NCBI RefSeq assembly: GCF_005937885.2
Contig: NZ_CP042176.1
Span: 744,001 to 808,000 of the forward strand
DNA length: 64,000 nucleotides
Reading direction: 5' to 3'
Source: Bradyrhizobium sp. KBS0727
GTDB taxonomy: Bacteria > Pseudomonadota > Alphaproteobacteria > Rhizobiales > Xanthobacteraceae
Part shown: positions 15,898 through 24,699 of the stretch, piece by piece
How positions within the stretch are numbered: the stretch's first letter is position 1
Layout: each line of letters starts with the position of its first letter
Position numbers and translations under genes: made by a program
Notes under the pieces: model-generated
Database searches by the model: none
Told to the model about the DNA's origin: nothing
Seen by the model: only the letters and a program-made list of their open reading frames with translations

Positions 15898-17609
15898 CCG
15901 CGCAGCCGTTGCTCGACGTCAGCGATCTCACCGTCGAATTCGCGACCAGGCGCGGCATCGTGAAAGCCGTGCAGCACGTCAACATCACGGTCGCCAAGGG
16001 TGAAACGCTCGGCATCGTCGGCGAATCCGGTTCCGGAAAGTCTGTGACGTCCTACGCCGTCATGCGCATCCTCGATCGCGCCGGCAGGATTGCTGAAGGC
16101 TCGGTGGTGTTCTCCGGCATCGACGTCAAGGCCGCGACCGAAAACCAGATGCGAGATCTGCGCGGCCGCGAAATCTCGATGATCTTCCAGAACCCGCGCG
16201 CGGCGCTCAACCCGATCCGGAAAGTGGGCGATCAGATCGAGGATGTGCTGCGCCAGCACGTGCAGCAGTCCGCCGTGAGCGATCGCGGCGAGAAGGCGAT
16301 CGAGGCGCTGGAGCAGGTCAAGATCGCGCGCCCGCGCGAGCGCTATCACGCCTATCCGTTCGAACTCTCCGGCGGCATGTGCCAGCGCGTCGTGATCGCG
16401 CTGGCGCTGGCCTGCAATCCGCAGCTCTTGATCGCGGACGAGCCGACCACCGGCCTCGACGTCACCACGCAGAAGGCGGTGATGGACCTGATCGTCGAAC
16501 TCACCAAGCGGCGGAACATGTCGACCATCCTGATCACGCATGATCTTGGTCTCGCCGCCGCCTATTGCGACCGCGTCATCGTCATGGAGAAGGGCCGGGT
16601 GGTCGAGACCGCGAAATCATCCGACATCTTCGCCAACCCCGCGCATCCCTATACCAAGAAGCTGATGCGCGCGACGCCGCGGCTCGGTGTCTCCTTGCGC
16701 GATCTCTTGCCGGAGGAGGAGGCCGCCGCGCTGCCGGCCATGCCGGCCGCCGCGCCGGTTGACAGCGAAGCCAAGCCGCTCTTGCTGGTCGAAAAGCTGG
16801 TGAAGGAATATCCGCGCCAGGGCGCGACCGCCACGCTCGGCAAGCTGTTCGGCCGCAAGCCGCCGGTTGAGGCAGCGGTGTTCCGCGCGGTCGACGGCAT
16901 CAGCTTTTCGGTAGGCCATGGCGAGAGTGTCGGCCTGGTCGGCGAATCCGGCTGCGGCAAATCGACGACGTCGATGATGGTGATGCGGCTGTTGGACCAG
17001 ACTTCGGGCCGCATCCTGTTCGACGGCGACGAGATCGGCGGAATGCTTCCCAACAGCTTTGCGCGGACGCCGCTGCGCAAAAGCATTCAGATGGTGTTCC
17101 AGGATCCGACCGACAGCCTCAATCCGCGCTTTACCGCGGCCCGCGCCATTGCCGATCCGATCATGCAGCTCGGCGACATCAGGGGAAGCGACGCGCTGCG
17201 CGCGCGTTGCGAGGAACTTGCCGGCCTGGTCGGCCTGCCGGTCAACCTGCTGGATCGTTTTCCGCATCAATTATCCGGCGGCCAGAAGGCCCGCGTCGGC
17301 ATCGCGCGCGCCATCGCGCTACATCCGAAGCTCGTGATCCTCGACGAACCGACGGCCGCGCTCGACGTCTCCGTGCAGGCCGTGGTGCTCAATCTGCTGC
17401 GGGACCTCAAGGCTTCGATGGGCATGAGCTATCTGTTCGTATCGCACGATTTGAATGTGGTACGTTTGTTGTGCGATCGCGTCATCGTGATGCGGTCGGG
17501 ACGGATCGTCGAGCAAGGTTCGTCCGAACAGGTGCTGGGCAATCCCCAGGACGCCTACACCCGCGAACTGCTGACGGCGATCCCGCATCCACCGTTGCCG
17601 GTGCACTAG
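15894..17609 (+). CDS. Fused dual ABC ATPase (DppD-DppF type)
   Basis: 571 residues holding two complete nucleotide-binding domains. NBD1: Walker A GESGSGKS, signature LSGGMCQR, Walker B LLIADEPTTGLD, and H-loop ILITHDLG. An oligopeptide-transporter C-terminal extension (HPYTKKLMRATPRLG) links to NBD2: Walker A GESGCGKS, signature LSGGQKAR, Walker B LVILDEPTAALD. Both sites look catalytically complete. The single fused protein replaces the separate DppD and DppF subunits and powers import with the two upstream permeases. A GGGAGGCG sequence precedes the start. Confidence 0.93.
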   Translation: MTAQPLLDVSDLTVEFATRRGIVKAVQHVNITVAKGETLGIVGESGSGKSVTSYAVMRILDRAGRIAEGSVVFSGIDVKAATENQMRDLRGREISMIFQNPRAALNPIRKVGDQIEDVLRQHVQQSAVSDRGEKAIEALEQVKIARPRERYHAYPFELSGGMCQRVVIALALACNPQLLIADEPTTGLDVTTQKAVMDLIVELTKRRNMSTILITHDLGLAAAYCDRVIVMEKGRVVETAKSSDIFANPAHPYTKKLMRATPRLGVSLRDLLPEEEAAALPAMPAAAPVDSEAKPLLLVEKLVKEYPRQGATATLGKLFGRKPPVEAAVFRAVDGISFSVGHGESVGLVGESGCGKSTTSMMVMRLLDQTSGRILFDGDEIGGMLPNSFARTPLRKSIQMVFQDPTDSLNPRFTAARAIADPIMQLGDIRGSDALRARCEELAGLVGLPVNLLDRFPHQLSGGQKARVGIARAIALHPKLVILDEPTAALDVSVQAVVLNLLRDLKASMGMSYLFVSHDLNVVRLLCDRVIVMRSGRIVEQGSSEQVLGNPQDAYTRELLTAIPHPPLPVH

Positions 17610-17665
17610 AGCATGATCCGGAGCACGGAAGCCGGTCGTGTCGCGACAAGAGAGATGGGAGTGAA

Positions 17666-17848
17666 ATGGCTGCTGATCACCTGGACGTCTACATCGACGC
17701 CGTTTCAACGGCGCTGGCGCTGCCGGTCGAACAGGCCTGGCGGCCCGCCGTGCGTGCGAATCTTGAAATATCGCTGAGGCTGGCGCGGCTGGTCGATGAA
17801 TTTGTGTTGCCCGATGAAACCGAGCCGGCCTGTGTCTATACAGCCTGA
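17666..17848 (+). CDS. AtzG-like small subunit (DUF4089 family)
   Basis: A 60-residue protein (MAADHLDVYIDAVSTALAL..., ending PACVYTA) matching the AtzG/DUF4089 pattern: an all-helical peptide with AWRPAVRANLEISLRLARLVDEF at its centre. AtzG is known to form a stable complex with the AtzE amidase and to help complete its active-site region. The AtzE-like gene starts 7 bp later, so a heteromeric amidase is expected. The ATG follows a GGGAG sequence. A partial family-D repeat arm (from 17610) lies between the ATPase stop and this gene, which may slightly separate it from the transporter genes. Confidence 0.8.
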   Translation: MAADHLDVYIDAVSTALALPVEQAWRPAVRANLEISLRLARLVDEFVLPDETEPACVYTA

Positions 17849-17855
17849 CCGCACC

Positions 17856-19253
17856 ATGACGGTGGACACCGACGGGATGTCTGCCGAGGCCATTGCGCAA
17901 GCGGTGGCCGGCAGAAGGATTTCCGCGCTTGAAGCGACCGAAGCCGCATTGGCGCGGATATCCCGGCATGATTCCGTTTTGAATTCCTTCACCGACGTCA
18001 CCGCCGATCGCGCCCGCGCCAAGGCGCGCGCCGTCGATGCGGCGCTCGCGGTCGGGCAGAAGGTGGGCCCGCTCGCCGGCGTGCCGTTCGCCGTGAAGAA
18101 CCTGTTCGACGTCAAGGGACTTTCCACCCGTGCCGGATCGAAGATCAACCGCGACCTCAAACCTTCGTCGCGCGACGCGACGCTGATCGAGCGGATGGAA
18201 GCGCAGGGCGCGGTGCTGGTCGGCGCGCTCAACATGGGCGAATACGCCTATGACTTCACCGGCGAAAATATCCATGACGGGCCGTCGCGCAATCCGCACG
18301 ATCCGACCCGGATGAGCGGCGGCTCTTCCGGCGGCTCCGGCAGTTCGGTCGGTGGCGGTCTGGTTCCGATTGCGCTCGGATCCGACACCAACGGCTCGAT
18401 CCGGGTACCGTCCTCGTTCTGCGGCATCTTCGGCCTGAAGCCGACCTATGGCCGGCTGTCGCGCGCGCGGTCGTTCCCGTTCGTCGCGAGCTTCGATCAT
18501 CTCGGCCCGTTCGCGCGCAGCACCGGCGACCTCGCGCTGGCCTATGACGCGATGCAGGGGCCTGATGCCGACGATGCCGCCTGCACGGCGCGGCCGGGCG
18601 AGCCGGTAGCGCCGCTGCTGACGCAGGACATTTCAGGTCTGCGGGTCGCGGTCGCCGGCGGCTATTTCCAGAAGAACGTCTCCCCCGAGGCGGTCGAGGC
18701 GGTGGCGCGGGTGGCGAAAGCGCTGAACGCCACAAGCACGGTCGAAATTCCCGAGGCCGCGCGCGCCCGCGCCGCGGCTTACGTGATCACCACGACGGAG
18801 GGTGCTTCTCTGCATCTCGATCGCTTGCGCAAGCGTCCGAACGATTTCGATCCCGCGGTGCGCGACCGCCTGATCGCCGGCGCCATGGTGCCGGCACCTT
18901 TGGTCGACCGCGCGCAAAAATTCCGCCGCTGGTATCGCGCCCAGGTGCTGGAACTGTTCAAGACGGTGGACGTGATACTCGCGCCCGCGACCCCTTGCGT
19001 CGCGCCGAAACTCGGGCAGGTGACGTTCATGCTCGACGGTGTCGAGCTGCAGGTGCGGGCCAATATAGGTATCCACACCCAGCCGATCTCGTTCATCGGC
19101 CTGCCGGTGGTCGCGGTGCCGGTGCCGCTGGAGCCGATGCCGATCGGCGTCCAGATCATCGCCGCGCCGTGGCGCGAAGATGTCGCGCTGCGCGTGGCCC
19201 ACGCGCTGGAGCGCATGGGCGTTGCCGCCGCACCTCAGCCTCGAGGATTGTAG
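17856..19253 (+). CDS. atzE: AtzE-type amidase (1-carboxybiuret hydrolase-like)
   Basis: A 465-residue amidase-signature enzyme from the ATG at 17856 (an upstream in-frame ATG at 17796 would overlap the AtzG-like gene). The Ser-cisSer-Lys triad is visible: K81 ([11 protein letters not shown]), cis-Ser near S157 in [12 protein letters not shown], and nucleophile S181 in [10 protein letters not shown]. In the cyanuric acid pathway AtzE with AtzG deaminates 1-carboxybiuret; homologues outside that pathway may act on other ureides. The neighbours AtzG, AtzH/HpxZ and AtzF support a ureide role, but no cyanuric acid hydrolase (AtzD) is in the window, so the true substrate is open. Confidence 0.85.
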   Translation: MTVDTDGMSAEAIAQAVAGRRISALEATEAALARISRHDSVLNSFTDVTADRARAKARAVDAALAVGQKVGPLAGVPFAVKNLFDVKGLSTRAGSKINRDLKPSSRDATLIERMEAQGAVLVGALNMGEYAYDFTGENIHDGPSRNPHDPTRMSGGSSGGSGSSVGGGLVPIALGSDTNGSIRVPSSFCGIFGLKPTYGRLSRARSFPFVASFDHLGPFARSTGDLALAYDAMQGPDADDAACTARPGEPVAPLLTQDISGLRVAVAGGYFQKNVSPEAVEAVARVAKALNATSTVEIPEAARARAAAYVITTTEGASLHLDRLRKRPNDFDPAVRDRLIAGAMVPAPLVDRAQKFRRWYRAQVLELFKTVDVILAPATPCVAPKLGQVTFMLDGVELQVRANIGIHTQPISFIGLPVVAVPVPLEPMPIGVQIIAAPWREDVALRVAHALERMGVAAAPQPRGL

Positions 19254-19255
19254 TC

Positions 19256-19645
19256 ATGGATATCGATCTTCCCGACGTGCTCGCCGAAGTCACCGCGCAG
19301 TTCGCGCGCTACGAAAAGGCGCTGGTGTCGAACGACGTCGCGGTGCTCGACGAGTTGTTCCGCAACGATTCCCGCACGCTGCGCTACGGCATTGCCGAAA
19401 ATCTCTACGGCTATGACGCGATCATGGCGTTCCGCGCGGCGCGCTCGCCGGCCGGGTTGATGCGTCGGACCGACAAGACCGTGATCTCCACCTATGGCCG
19501 CGACACCGCCGTGGCCTCGACATTGTTCTATCGAGATTCGCTGGCCGGCAAGGTCGGTCGGCAAATGCAGACCTGGGTGCGCTTCCCCGAGGGCTGGAGA
19601 ATCGTTGCGGCCCATGTCAGCATCATCAATGAACCTGGATCCTAG
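19256..19645 (+). CDS. hpxZ: AtzH/HpxZ-like protein (DUF3225 family)
   Basis: A 129-residue SnoaL/NTF2-fold protein ([20 protein letters not shown]..., [34 protein letters not shown]). The family includes HpxZ of oxalurate use and AtzH, reported to act on 1,3-dicarboxyurea to give allophanate. Here it directly follows the AtzE-like gene (2 bases between stop and start), as in atz and hpx clusters, so it probably processes the AtzE product. Conserved features are RTLRYG and the C-terminal [10 protein letters not shown]. Confidence 0.83.
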   Translation: MDIDLPDVLAEVTAQFARYEKALVSNDVAVLDELFRNDSRTLRYGIAENLYGYDAIMAFRAARSPAGLMRRTDKTVISTYGRDTAVASTLFYRDSLAGKVGRQMQTWVRFPEGWRIVAAHVSIINEPGS

Positions 19646-19647
19646 AC

Positions 19648-20382
19648 ATGAGTCTTGACGATCTTCCGACCCGCGTACCGCCGTCCGGCGCCGAGGCCGA
19701 GACGCCGGTTCGGCGCATCGACCGGGCCGCGCCGCAACCGGACAAGGTCACGCGCGCGGAGGAATTGCGGCTGCAGCTCGCCGACGAGATCGTGCGCGGC
19801 GTGCTGGCGCCGGGTTCGGGGCTCGACGAGACCGATATCGCGCGCCGCTTCGGCGTGTCGCGGACGCCGGTGCGTGAGGCGCTGCGTCAGTTGGTGGCGA
19901 GCGGCCTGGTCGAAGCCCGTGCGCATCGCGGCGCCGTCGTGGCGCAGCCCTCGCTTGAACGCCTGACCGGCATGTTCGAGGCGATGGCGGAGCTGGAAGC
20001 CTTGTGCGCGGGACTGGCCGCCGAACGGATGACGGCAGCGGAGCGCCAGAAGCTCGAGGCGATCCACGAGGAGTTGCGGGTATTGAGCCATGCCGGCAAT
20101 CCCGAGCGCTTCCACGAGGTCAACGAACGCTTTCACAATGCGATCTATGCCGGTTCGCAGAACGGCTACATCGCCGAAATGACCTTGGCAACGCGGGTGC
20201 GGGTGCAGCCGTTTCGCCGCGCCCAGTTCCGCAATCTGGGCCGGCTGGCGAAATCGCAGGCCGAACACGACCGCGTCGTGGTCGCGATCCTGCGCGGCGA
20301 CAAGATCGGGGCTGCGGCCGCGATGCGCGCGCATATCGAACTGGTGCGCGGCGAATACGAGCTTTACGCGGTGTCGGTGTAG
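19648..20382 (+). CDS. GntR/FadR-family transcriptional regulator (FCD domain)
   Basis: A 244-residue regulator: N-terminal winged helix-turn-helix (about 30-100; DIARRFGVSRTPVREALRQL, then SGLVEARAHRGAVVA) and C-terminal all-helical FCD ligand domain (about 110-235). Probable metal-binding histidines are in FHEVNERFHNAIY, SQAEHDRVV and MRAHIELV. It is the last gene of the operon, 2 bp after the AtzH-like gene, so it probably gives substrate-specific control on top of the general sigma-54 control. Its effector may be a pathway intermediate. Confidence 0.92.
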   Translation: MSLDDLPTRVPPSGAEAETPVRRIDRAAPQPDKVTRAEELRLQLADEIVRGVLAPGSGLDETDIARRFGVSRTPVREALRQLVASGLVEARAHRGAVVAQPSLERLTGMFEAMAELEALCAGLAAERMTAAERQKLEAIHEELRVLSHAGNPERFHEVNERFHNAIYAGSQNGYIAEMTLATRVRVQPFRRAQFRNLGRLAKSQAEHDRVVVAILRGDKIGAAAAMRAHIELVRGEYELYAVSV

Positions 20383-20386
20383 GTCT

Positions 20387-20491
20387 CGTCATTCCGGGAT
20401 GGTCCGAAGGACCAGACCTCAGGGGTGCAATTGCACCCCCGGGGAATCTCGAGATTCCGGGTTCGATGCTTTGCATCGCCCCGGAATGACG
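20387..20491. repeat. Multi-hairpin palindromic repeat (family A, copy 1)
   Basis: Outer arms CGTCATTCCGGG and CCCGGAATGACG enclose four consecutive hairpins: GGTCC/GGACC (20401-20413), GGGGTGCAA/TTGCACCCC (20422-20439), GAATCTC/GAGATTC (20444-20457) and CGATGC/GCATCG (20464-20478). It sits between the convergent GntR and allophanate hydrolase genes and could terminate both. Further copies are at 37240-37342 and 38811-38910. Confidence 0.85.
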
Positions 20492-20495
20492 AGAA

Positions 20496-22304
20496 CTACA
20501 CCGCCGCCTTCTCCGCCATGAACGCCCGCCAGCCGCCGAACACGGAAATATCGCGCGCGCCCTCCACGGCGATCGGTTCGACCATAAAGCCCTTCACGCC
20601 GCGGCCGTCGGCGAGGCGGATGGTGCCGATCGACATCGGCGGCGGGATCGCGGCGACGAATTTTCCGAACGCCGCCGCCGACAGCGCCCACAGCTCCAGC
20701 TTGATCGCCGTTCCCTTGTGCGTGTCGACGCGCAGCATGCCGGGTTTCGGCGGCGTGGTGTCGAGGGCGTAGAGTTTGTAGTCCGGCGCGGTGGTGGCGG
20801 CCTCCAGCAGGCGGCCGTTGAGCGCCTGCAGTTCGCCGTTGAGCGCCATGCCGGAGAGATGCGCGCCGACCACGGCGATGGCGATCTCGTCGCCGACCAG
20901 GCTGGTGGACGGCGCTGCCAGCGGCGGCTGCGTCAATCCTTTGGCGCCCATCTTCAGTTCGGTGTCGGCGTGAAAGGCGCGGCCGATGCTGGCGAGCTGT
21001 GCGTCATGCCCGGCGGGCGCCAGCAGCGTGATACCGAACGGAATGCCGTCGGAGCGCATCGCCGCCGGCAGCGCCAGGCCGCAGAGGTCGAGCAGGTTGA
21101 CGAAATTGGTGTAGGTGCCGAGCCGGCTGTTGAGTTCGATCGGGTTGGCCAGCACCTGCGCGGTCGAGTAGGCGGTCGGCGCCGTCGGCAGCACGATCGC
21201 GTCGAGATTGGCGAAGGCGCGATCGGCAATGCGCCGCAGTCCCTGCAGGCGATAGAGCGAGGAAAACGTGTCGGCGGCGGTTAGCCGTGCGCCCGCCGCG
21301 GTGATCTCGCGTGTCACCGGATGGATCGAATCCGGCGAAGACGCCAGCAGATTGCGGATCACCAGATAGCGTTCGGCGACCCATGGCCCCTCGTAGAGCA
21401 GCCGCGCGGTCTCGTAGAACGGTTCGAGGTCGAACTCGACCAGCGTGGCGCCGAGCGAGGTCCAGCGCTGCAGCGCCTCGCCATAGGCTTTCTCCGAGGC
21501 GGTGTCGCCGAAGAAGATCAACTGGCCCTTGCGCGGCACGCCGAGGCGAAGATGAGCGGGAAACGCCGAGATTTGGCCGAGCGGCCGGTTGCGCGAAAAC
21601 GGATCGGCGCCGTCGGGGCCGGCCATCACCGAAAGCGCGGTCATGGCGTCGTCGACGGTGAGGGAGAATACCGAGATGCAATCGAGCGTCCGGCACGCCG
21701 GCACCAGGCCTGCGGTCGAGATCAGCCCAAGGCTCGGTTTCAATCCGACGATGTTGTTGAGCATCGCGGGCACGCGGCCGCTTCCCGCGGTGTCGGTGCC
21801 GAGCGCCAGCGGCACCAGTCCGGCCGACACGGCGACGCCCGATCCCGAACTCGATCCGCCCGGAACCAGGTCGGCGCGGATCGGATTGACGGGAATGCCG
21901 TAGGGCGAGCGGACGCCGACGAGGCCGGTTGCAAACTGATCGAGATTGGTCTTGCCGATGATGATGGCGCCCGCGGCGCGCAACCGCGCCACCGCCGTCG
22001 AGTCCTGCGCTGGAGAATAGGAAAATGCAGGACAGCCCGCCGTGGTTGCCATGCCCTGCGCGTCGATATTGTCCTTTACCGCGACGGGTACGCCGAGCAG
22101 CGGCAGCACGCCGGCGTCTTTCGCGCTCAGCGCTTCGGCTTCCGCCAGTGCCGCCTTCTCGTCGCGCAGGCTGATGAACACGGCGGGATCGTTGTAGTCG
22201 CGGATACGCTGATAGCTGCGCGCCACGGTTTGCGCCGGCGTCATGGTGCCGGCGCGATGGGCGGCGACGATCGCAGCAACGGTTTCGGTCAAGGGATGCC
22301 CCAT
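20496..22304 (-). CDS. atzF: Allophanate hydrolase
   Basis: A 602-residue two-domain enzyme. Residues 1-450 are an amidase-signature domain with K77 (VPVAVKDNID), cis-Ser near S151 in VPGGSSSGSG and nucleophile S175 in TDTAGSGRVP. Residues ~470-595 form the C-terminal allophanate hydrolase domain (MALNGELQALNGRL; PGMLRV; VKGFMVEPIAVEG). The full reaction converts allophanate to ammonia and CO2, the last step of the biuret/cyanurate or urea-amidolyase route. It converges on the AtzG/E/H-like operon and has its own sigma-54 promoter (22339-22353). This supports a shared nitrogen-release pathway. Confidence 0.93.
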   Translation of the reverse strand: MGHPLTETVAAIVAAHRAGTMTPAQTVARSYQRIRDYNDPAVFISLRDEKAALAEAEALSAKDAGVLPLLGVPVAVKDNIDAQGMATTAGCPAFSYSPAQDSTAVARLRAAGAIIIGKTNLDQFATGLVGVRSPYGIPVNPIRADLVPGGSSSGSGVAVSAGLVPLALGTDTAGSGRVPAMLNNIVGLKPSLGLISTAGLVPACRTLDCISVFSLTVDDAMTALSVMAGPDGADPFSRNRPLGQISAFPAHLRLGVPRKGQLIFFGDTASEKAYGEALQRWTSLGATLVEFDLEPFYETARLLYEGPWVAERYLVIRNLLASSPDSIHPVTREITAAGARLTAADTFSSLYRLQGLRRIADRAFANLDAIVLPTAPTAYSTAQVLANPIELNSRLGTYTNFVNLLDLCGLALPAAMRSDGIPFGITLLAPAGHDAQLASIGRAFHADTELKMGAKGLTQPPLAAPSTSLVGDEIAIAVVGAHLSGMALNGELQALNGRLLEAATTAPDYKLYALDTTPPKPGMLRVDTHKGTAIKLELWALSAAAFGKFVAAIPPPMSIGTIRLADGRGVKGFMVEPIAVEGARDISVFGGWRAFMAEKAAV

Positions 22305-22338
22305 CTTTGGGTTGGCTGATTAATTCATCTCGAACGAA

Positions 22339-22353
22339 GCAAGCGATGTGCCA
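22339..22353 (-). promoter_or_regulatory. Sigma-54 promoter (-24/-12) for the allophanate hydrolase gene
   Basis: On the minus strand: TGGCAC (22353-22348), five bases, TTGC (22342-22339), with consensus spacing. Transcription would begin near 22328, about 24 bases before the ATG at 22304. Together with the site at 12188 it places both halves of the pathway under RpoN. The remaining part of 22305-22601 is AT-rich and holds the fcs upstream region; I see no gene in it. Confidence 0.8.
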
Positions 22354-22601
22354 TTGTGTACATTATAGGCGTGCGCCGGGATATAGAAATAGGTGCGTAT
22401 ATTCAGAGGTTTAGGTAAGTTTTTGCGAAATGCCGGAGGCCTTGCACAACAACAGGACGCGCCGTGCCTGATTAATAATTAGGCAGGTCTAACCGTTAAC
22501 CGGCAGCTGCTGCTTCGCGCACGATGACACGTTGCCGGACCGCGCGGTTCTCGCGTAGAGGGAACCGCCTGCCCCCGACAGAGAGGCAGCGGAGGAAACC
22601 G

Positions 22602-24464
22602 ATGACGTCAGCCGCCGCCACCAGCCGCGACCCTTCCGAGGCGCTGTTCGCAACCCCATCCGTCGTTGCCGATCGCCGCTCCGATGGCAGCATTGTTCTG
22701 AAATCGACCGTGCATTTGCGCGAAAGCGCGCGATGCGTCGGCGACTGGCTGGAGCATTGGGCGCGGCAAGCGCCGGACCGGATCTTTCTCGGCGACCGCG
22801 CCAGTGTCGATGCGCCGTGGAACACCGTCACCTACAAGGATGCCTTGCGTGAGGTGCGCGCGGCCGCGGCGTGGATTCTTGCGCAAGGGCTGAGTGCCCA
22901 GCAACCGCTGGTGATCCTGTCGGACAACAGCGTCGAACACGCGCTGTTCGCGCTTGCCGCCCAGCATGTCGGCGTGCCCTCGGCGTCGATCTCGCCGGCC
23001 TATTCGCTGATGTCCAGGGATTTCGAAAAGCTCAGGAGCATGATCACGCTGCTTGGGCCCGGCGCGATTTACGTCTCCGGCAAAACACCGTTCGCGCCGG
23101 CGCTGGCGGCGATCGCGCCGCTGCACGCGGCGACCATCGTCAGCGGTGATGCCGGCGACAGTAACGCCGTCTCGTTCCGTGCTGTCGCGGCTACGCCTGA
23201 AACACCTGAGGTCGCAAAGGCGTTCGCAGCGATCACGCCGGATACAATTGCGAAGTTCCTGTTCACCTCAGGCTCGACCGGCACGCCCAAGGCCGTGATC
23301 AACACCCAGCGCATGCTGACCTCGAGCCAGCAGGCCAAGGCGCAGACCTGGCCGTTCCTCGAGGGGATCAGCGACCTCGTGATCCTCGACTGGCTACCCT
23401 GGAGCCACACCTTCGGCGCCAACCACAACTTCAATCTGGTGCTGCGCAACGGCGGCACGCTCTATGTCGACGGCGGCAAGCCGGCGCCGGGATTGTTCAC
23501 GACCTCGCTCGCCAATCTGCGCAGCGTGATGCCGACGGTGTATTTCAACGTGCCGCGCGGCTTTGAGATGCTGATCGCGGCGTTGCGCGGCGACGACGAA
23601 TTGCGCCGGCGTTTCTTCAGCGAGGTGAAGTTCGCATTCTATGCCGGCGCCGCACTGCCGCAGAATCTCTGGGATGCGCTGGAAGCGCTCTCGATCCAGA
23701 GCGTCGGCCGCGCGCTGCCAATGGTGTCGGCCTGGGGTTCGACCGAAACCTCGCCGCTGGCAACCGACTGTCATTTCCAGGCGAAACGTTCCGGCAATAT
23801 CGGCGTGCCGATTCCGGGTACCGAATTGAAACTGTTGCCATCAGGCGACAAGCTCGAAGTGCGGGTCCGCGGACCGAATGTCACGCCGGGCTACTGGAAG
23901 GCGCCGGAATTGACCGTGCAGGCGTTCGACACCGAGGGTTTTTACCTGATCGGCGACGCCGTGACCTTTGCCGATCCGGCGCGGCCTGAACTCGGATTGT
24001 TCTTCGACGGCCGCGTCGCGGAGGATTTCAAGCTCAATTCCGGCACCTGGGTCAATGTCGGTAACCTGCGCGTCGCCGGGATCGCCGCGCTGGCGCCGCT
24101 GGCGCAGGACATCGTCGTATCGGGGCATGGTGGCGACGAGGTCCGCTTTCTGGTATTTCCGAATATTGCGGCCTGCCGCGCGCATGCGGGCTTGCCCGAC
24201 AGCGCCGAGGTGAAGGACGTAATCGGTCACAACAAGGTTCGCGCCGGCATCGCGCAAGGACTCGCAAAGCTCAAGGCGCAAGGCGGCAACTCGTCCGGTT
24301 ATGCGACGCGCGCACTACTGCTGGCGGAACCGGCTTCCGTCGACGGCGGTGAGATCACCGACAAGGGCTACATCAACCAGCGCGCGGTGCTGACGCGGCG
24401 CGCCGGCGCGGTGGCCGTGCTGGACGACGACGCGTCGGCCGAATGGGTCGGCTGCGTGCCGTGA
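22602..24464 (+). CDS. fcs: Feruloyl-CoA synthase (hydroxycinnamate-CoA ligase)
   Basis: A 620-residue ANL-superfamily acyl-CoA synthetase. The P-loop is FLFTSGSTGTPKAVIN, the aryl pocket follows SDLVILDWLPWSHTFGANHNF, and the adenylate motif is SAWGSTETSPLAT. FFDGRVAEDFKLNSGTWVNVG is typical of feruloyl-CoA synthases. It would activate ferulate, p-coumarate or caffeate to the CoA thioester in the cytoplasm. The ATG at 22602 has GGAGGAAA directly upstream; a 26-residue in-frame extension lacks that signal. The partner hydratase/lyase (ech) and vanillin dehydrogenase genes are not adjacent. Confidence 0.9.
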   Translation: MTSAAATSRDPSEALFATPSVVADRRSDGSIVLKSTVHLRESARCVGDWLEHWARQAPDRIFLGDRASVDAPWNTVTYKDALREVRAAAAWILAQGLSAQQPLVILSDNSVEHALFALAAQHVGVPSASISPAYSLMSRDFEKLRSMITLLGPGAIYVSGKTPFAPALAAIAPLHAATIVSGDAGDSNAVSFRAVAATPETPEVAKAFAAITPDTIAKFLFTSGSTGTPKAVINTQRMLTSSQQAKAQTWPFLEGISDLVILDWLPWSHTFGANHNFNLVLRNGGTLYVDGGKPAPGLFTTSLANLRSVMPTVYFNVPRGFEMLIAALRGDDELRRRFFSEVKFAFYAGAALPQNLWDALEALSIQSVGRALPMVSAWGSTETSPLATDCHFQAKRSGNIGVPIPGTELKLLPSGDKLEVRVRGPNVTPGYWKAPELTVQAFDTEGFYLIGDAVTFADPARPELGLFFDGRVAEDFKLNSGTWVNVGNLRVAGIAALAPLAQDIVVSGHGGDEVRFLVFPNIAACRAHAGLPDSAEVKDVIGHNKVRAGIAQGLAKLKAQGGNSSGYATRALLLAEPASVDGGEITDKGYINQRAVLTRRAGAVAVLDDDASAEWVGCVP

Positions 24465-24546
24465 AATTCCAGACTCGGGTCGCGGTGTGGAACCCGAGCC
24501 GCAAAGGACTGATCGGTAACGACAAAACCTTGCCGCCGACTATTTT

Positions 24547-24560
24547 GTTGCTAAGGCAAC
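24547..24560. promoter_or_regulatory. MarR-type operator candidate
   Basis: GTTGC-TAAG-GCAAC inverted repeat in an AT-rich setting, the general form bound by MarR-family dimers. It lies between the convergent fcs and marR genes, so it precedes neither. A ribosome-binding-like GGGAGAGACGG and an ATG follow at about 24630-24642, but no complete gene does. Confidence 0.35.
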
Positions 24561-24653
24561 TAATCTGTGGGAGCTTCCGGCGCATTGCGCGGCGGTTCGA
24601 CAGAGCAGTCCATCTGCCATGCCGTGCAGGGAGAGACGGATGCCTGAGAGTAT

Positions 24654-24669
24654 GGGTCCCGCGGGACCC
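24654..24669. terminator. Perfect 16-bp palindrome between convergent genes
   Basis: GGGTCCCG followed by CGGGACCC. It lies 30 bp past the marR end and 190 bp past the fcs end and could act as a two-way transcription stop, though it lacks a U-tract on either strand. Confidence 0.3.
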
Positions 24670-24699
24670 GGTGCCGCAGCCGCAACGACTGGCAAGGTT

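Noticed and set aside
22360..22400. NtrC-binding site upstream of the allophanate hydrolase promoter
   Set aside because: TGCGCC and GGTGCG are present but their spacing is much longer than in known NtrC sites, so I do not claim one.
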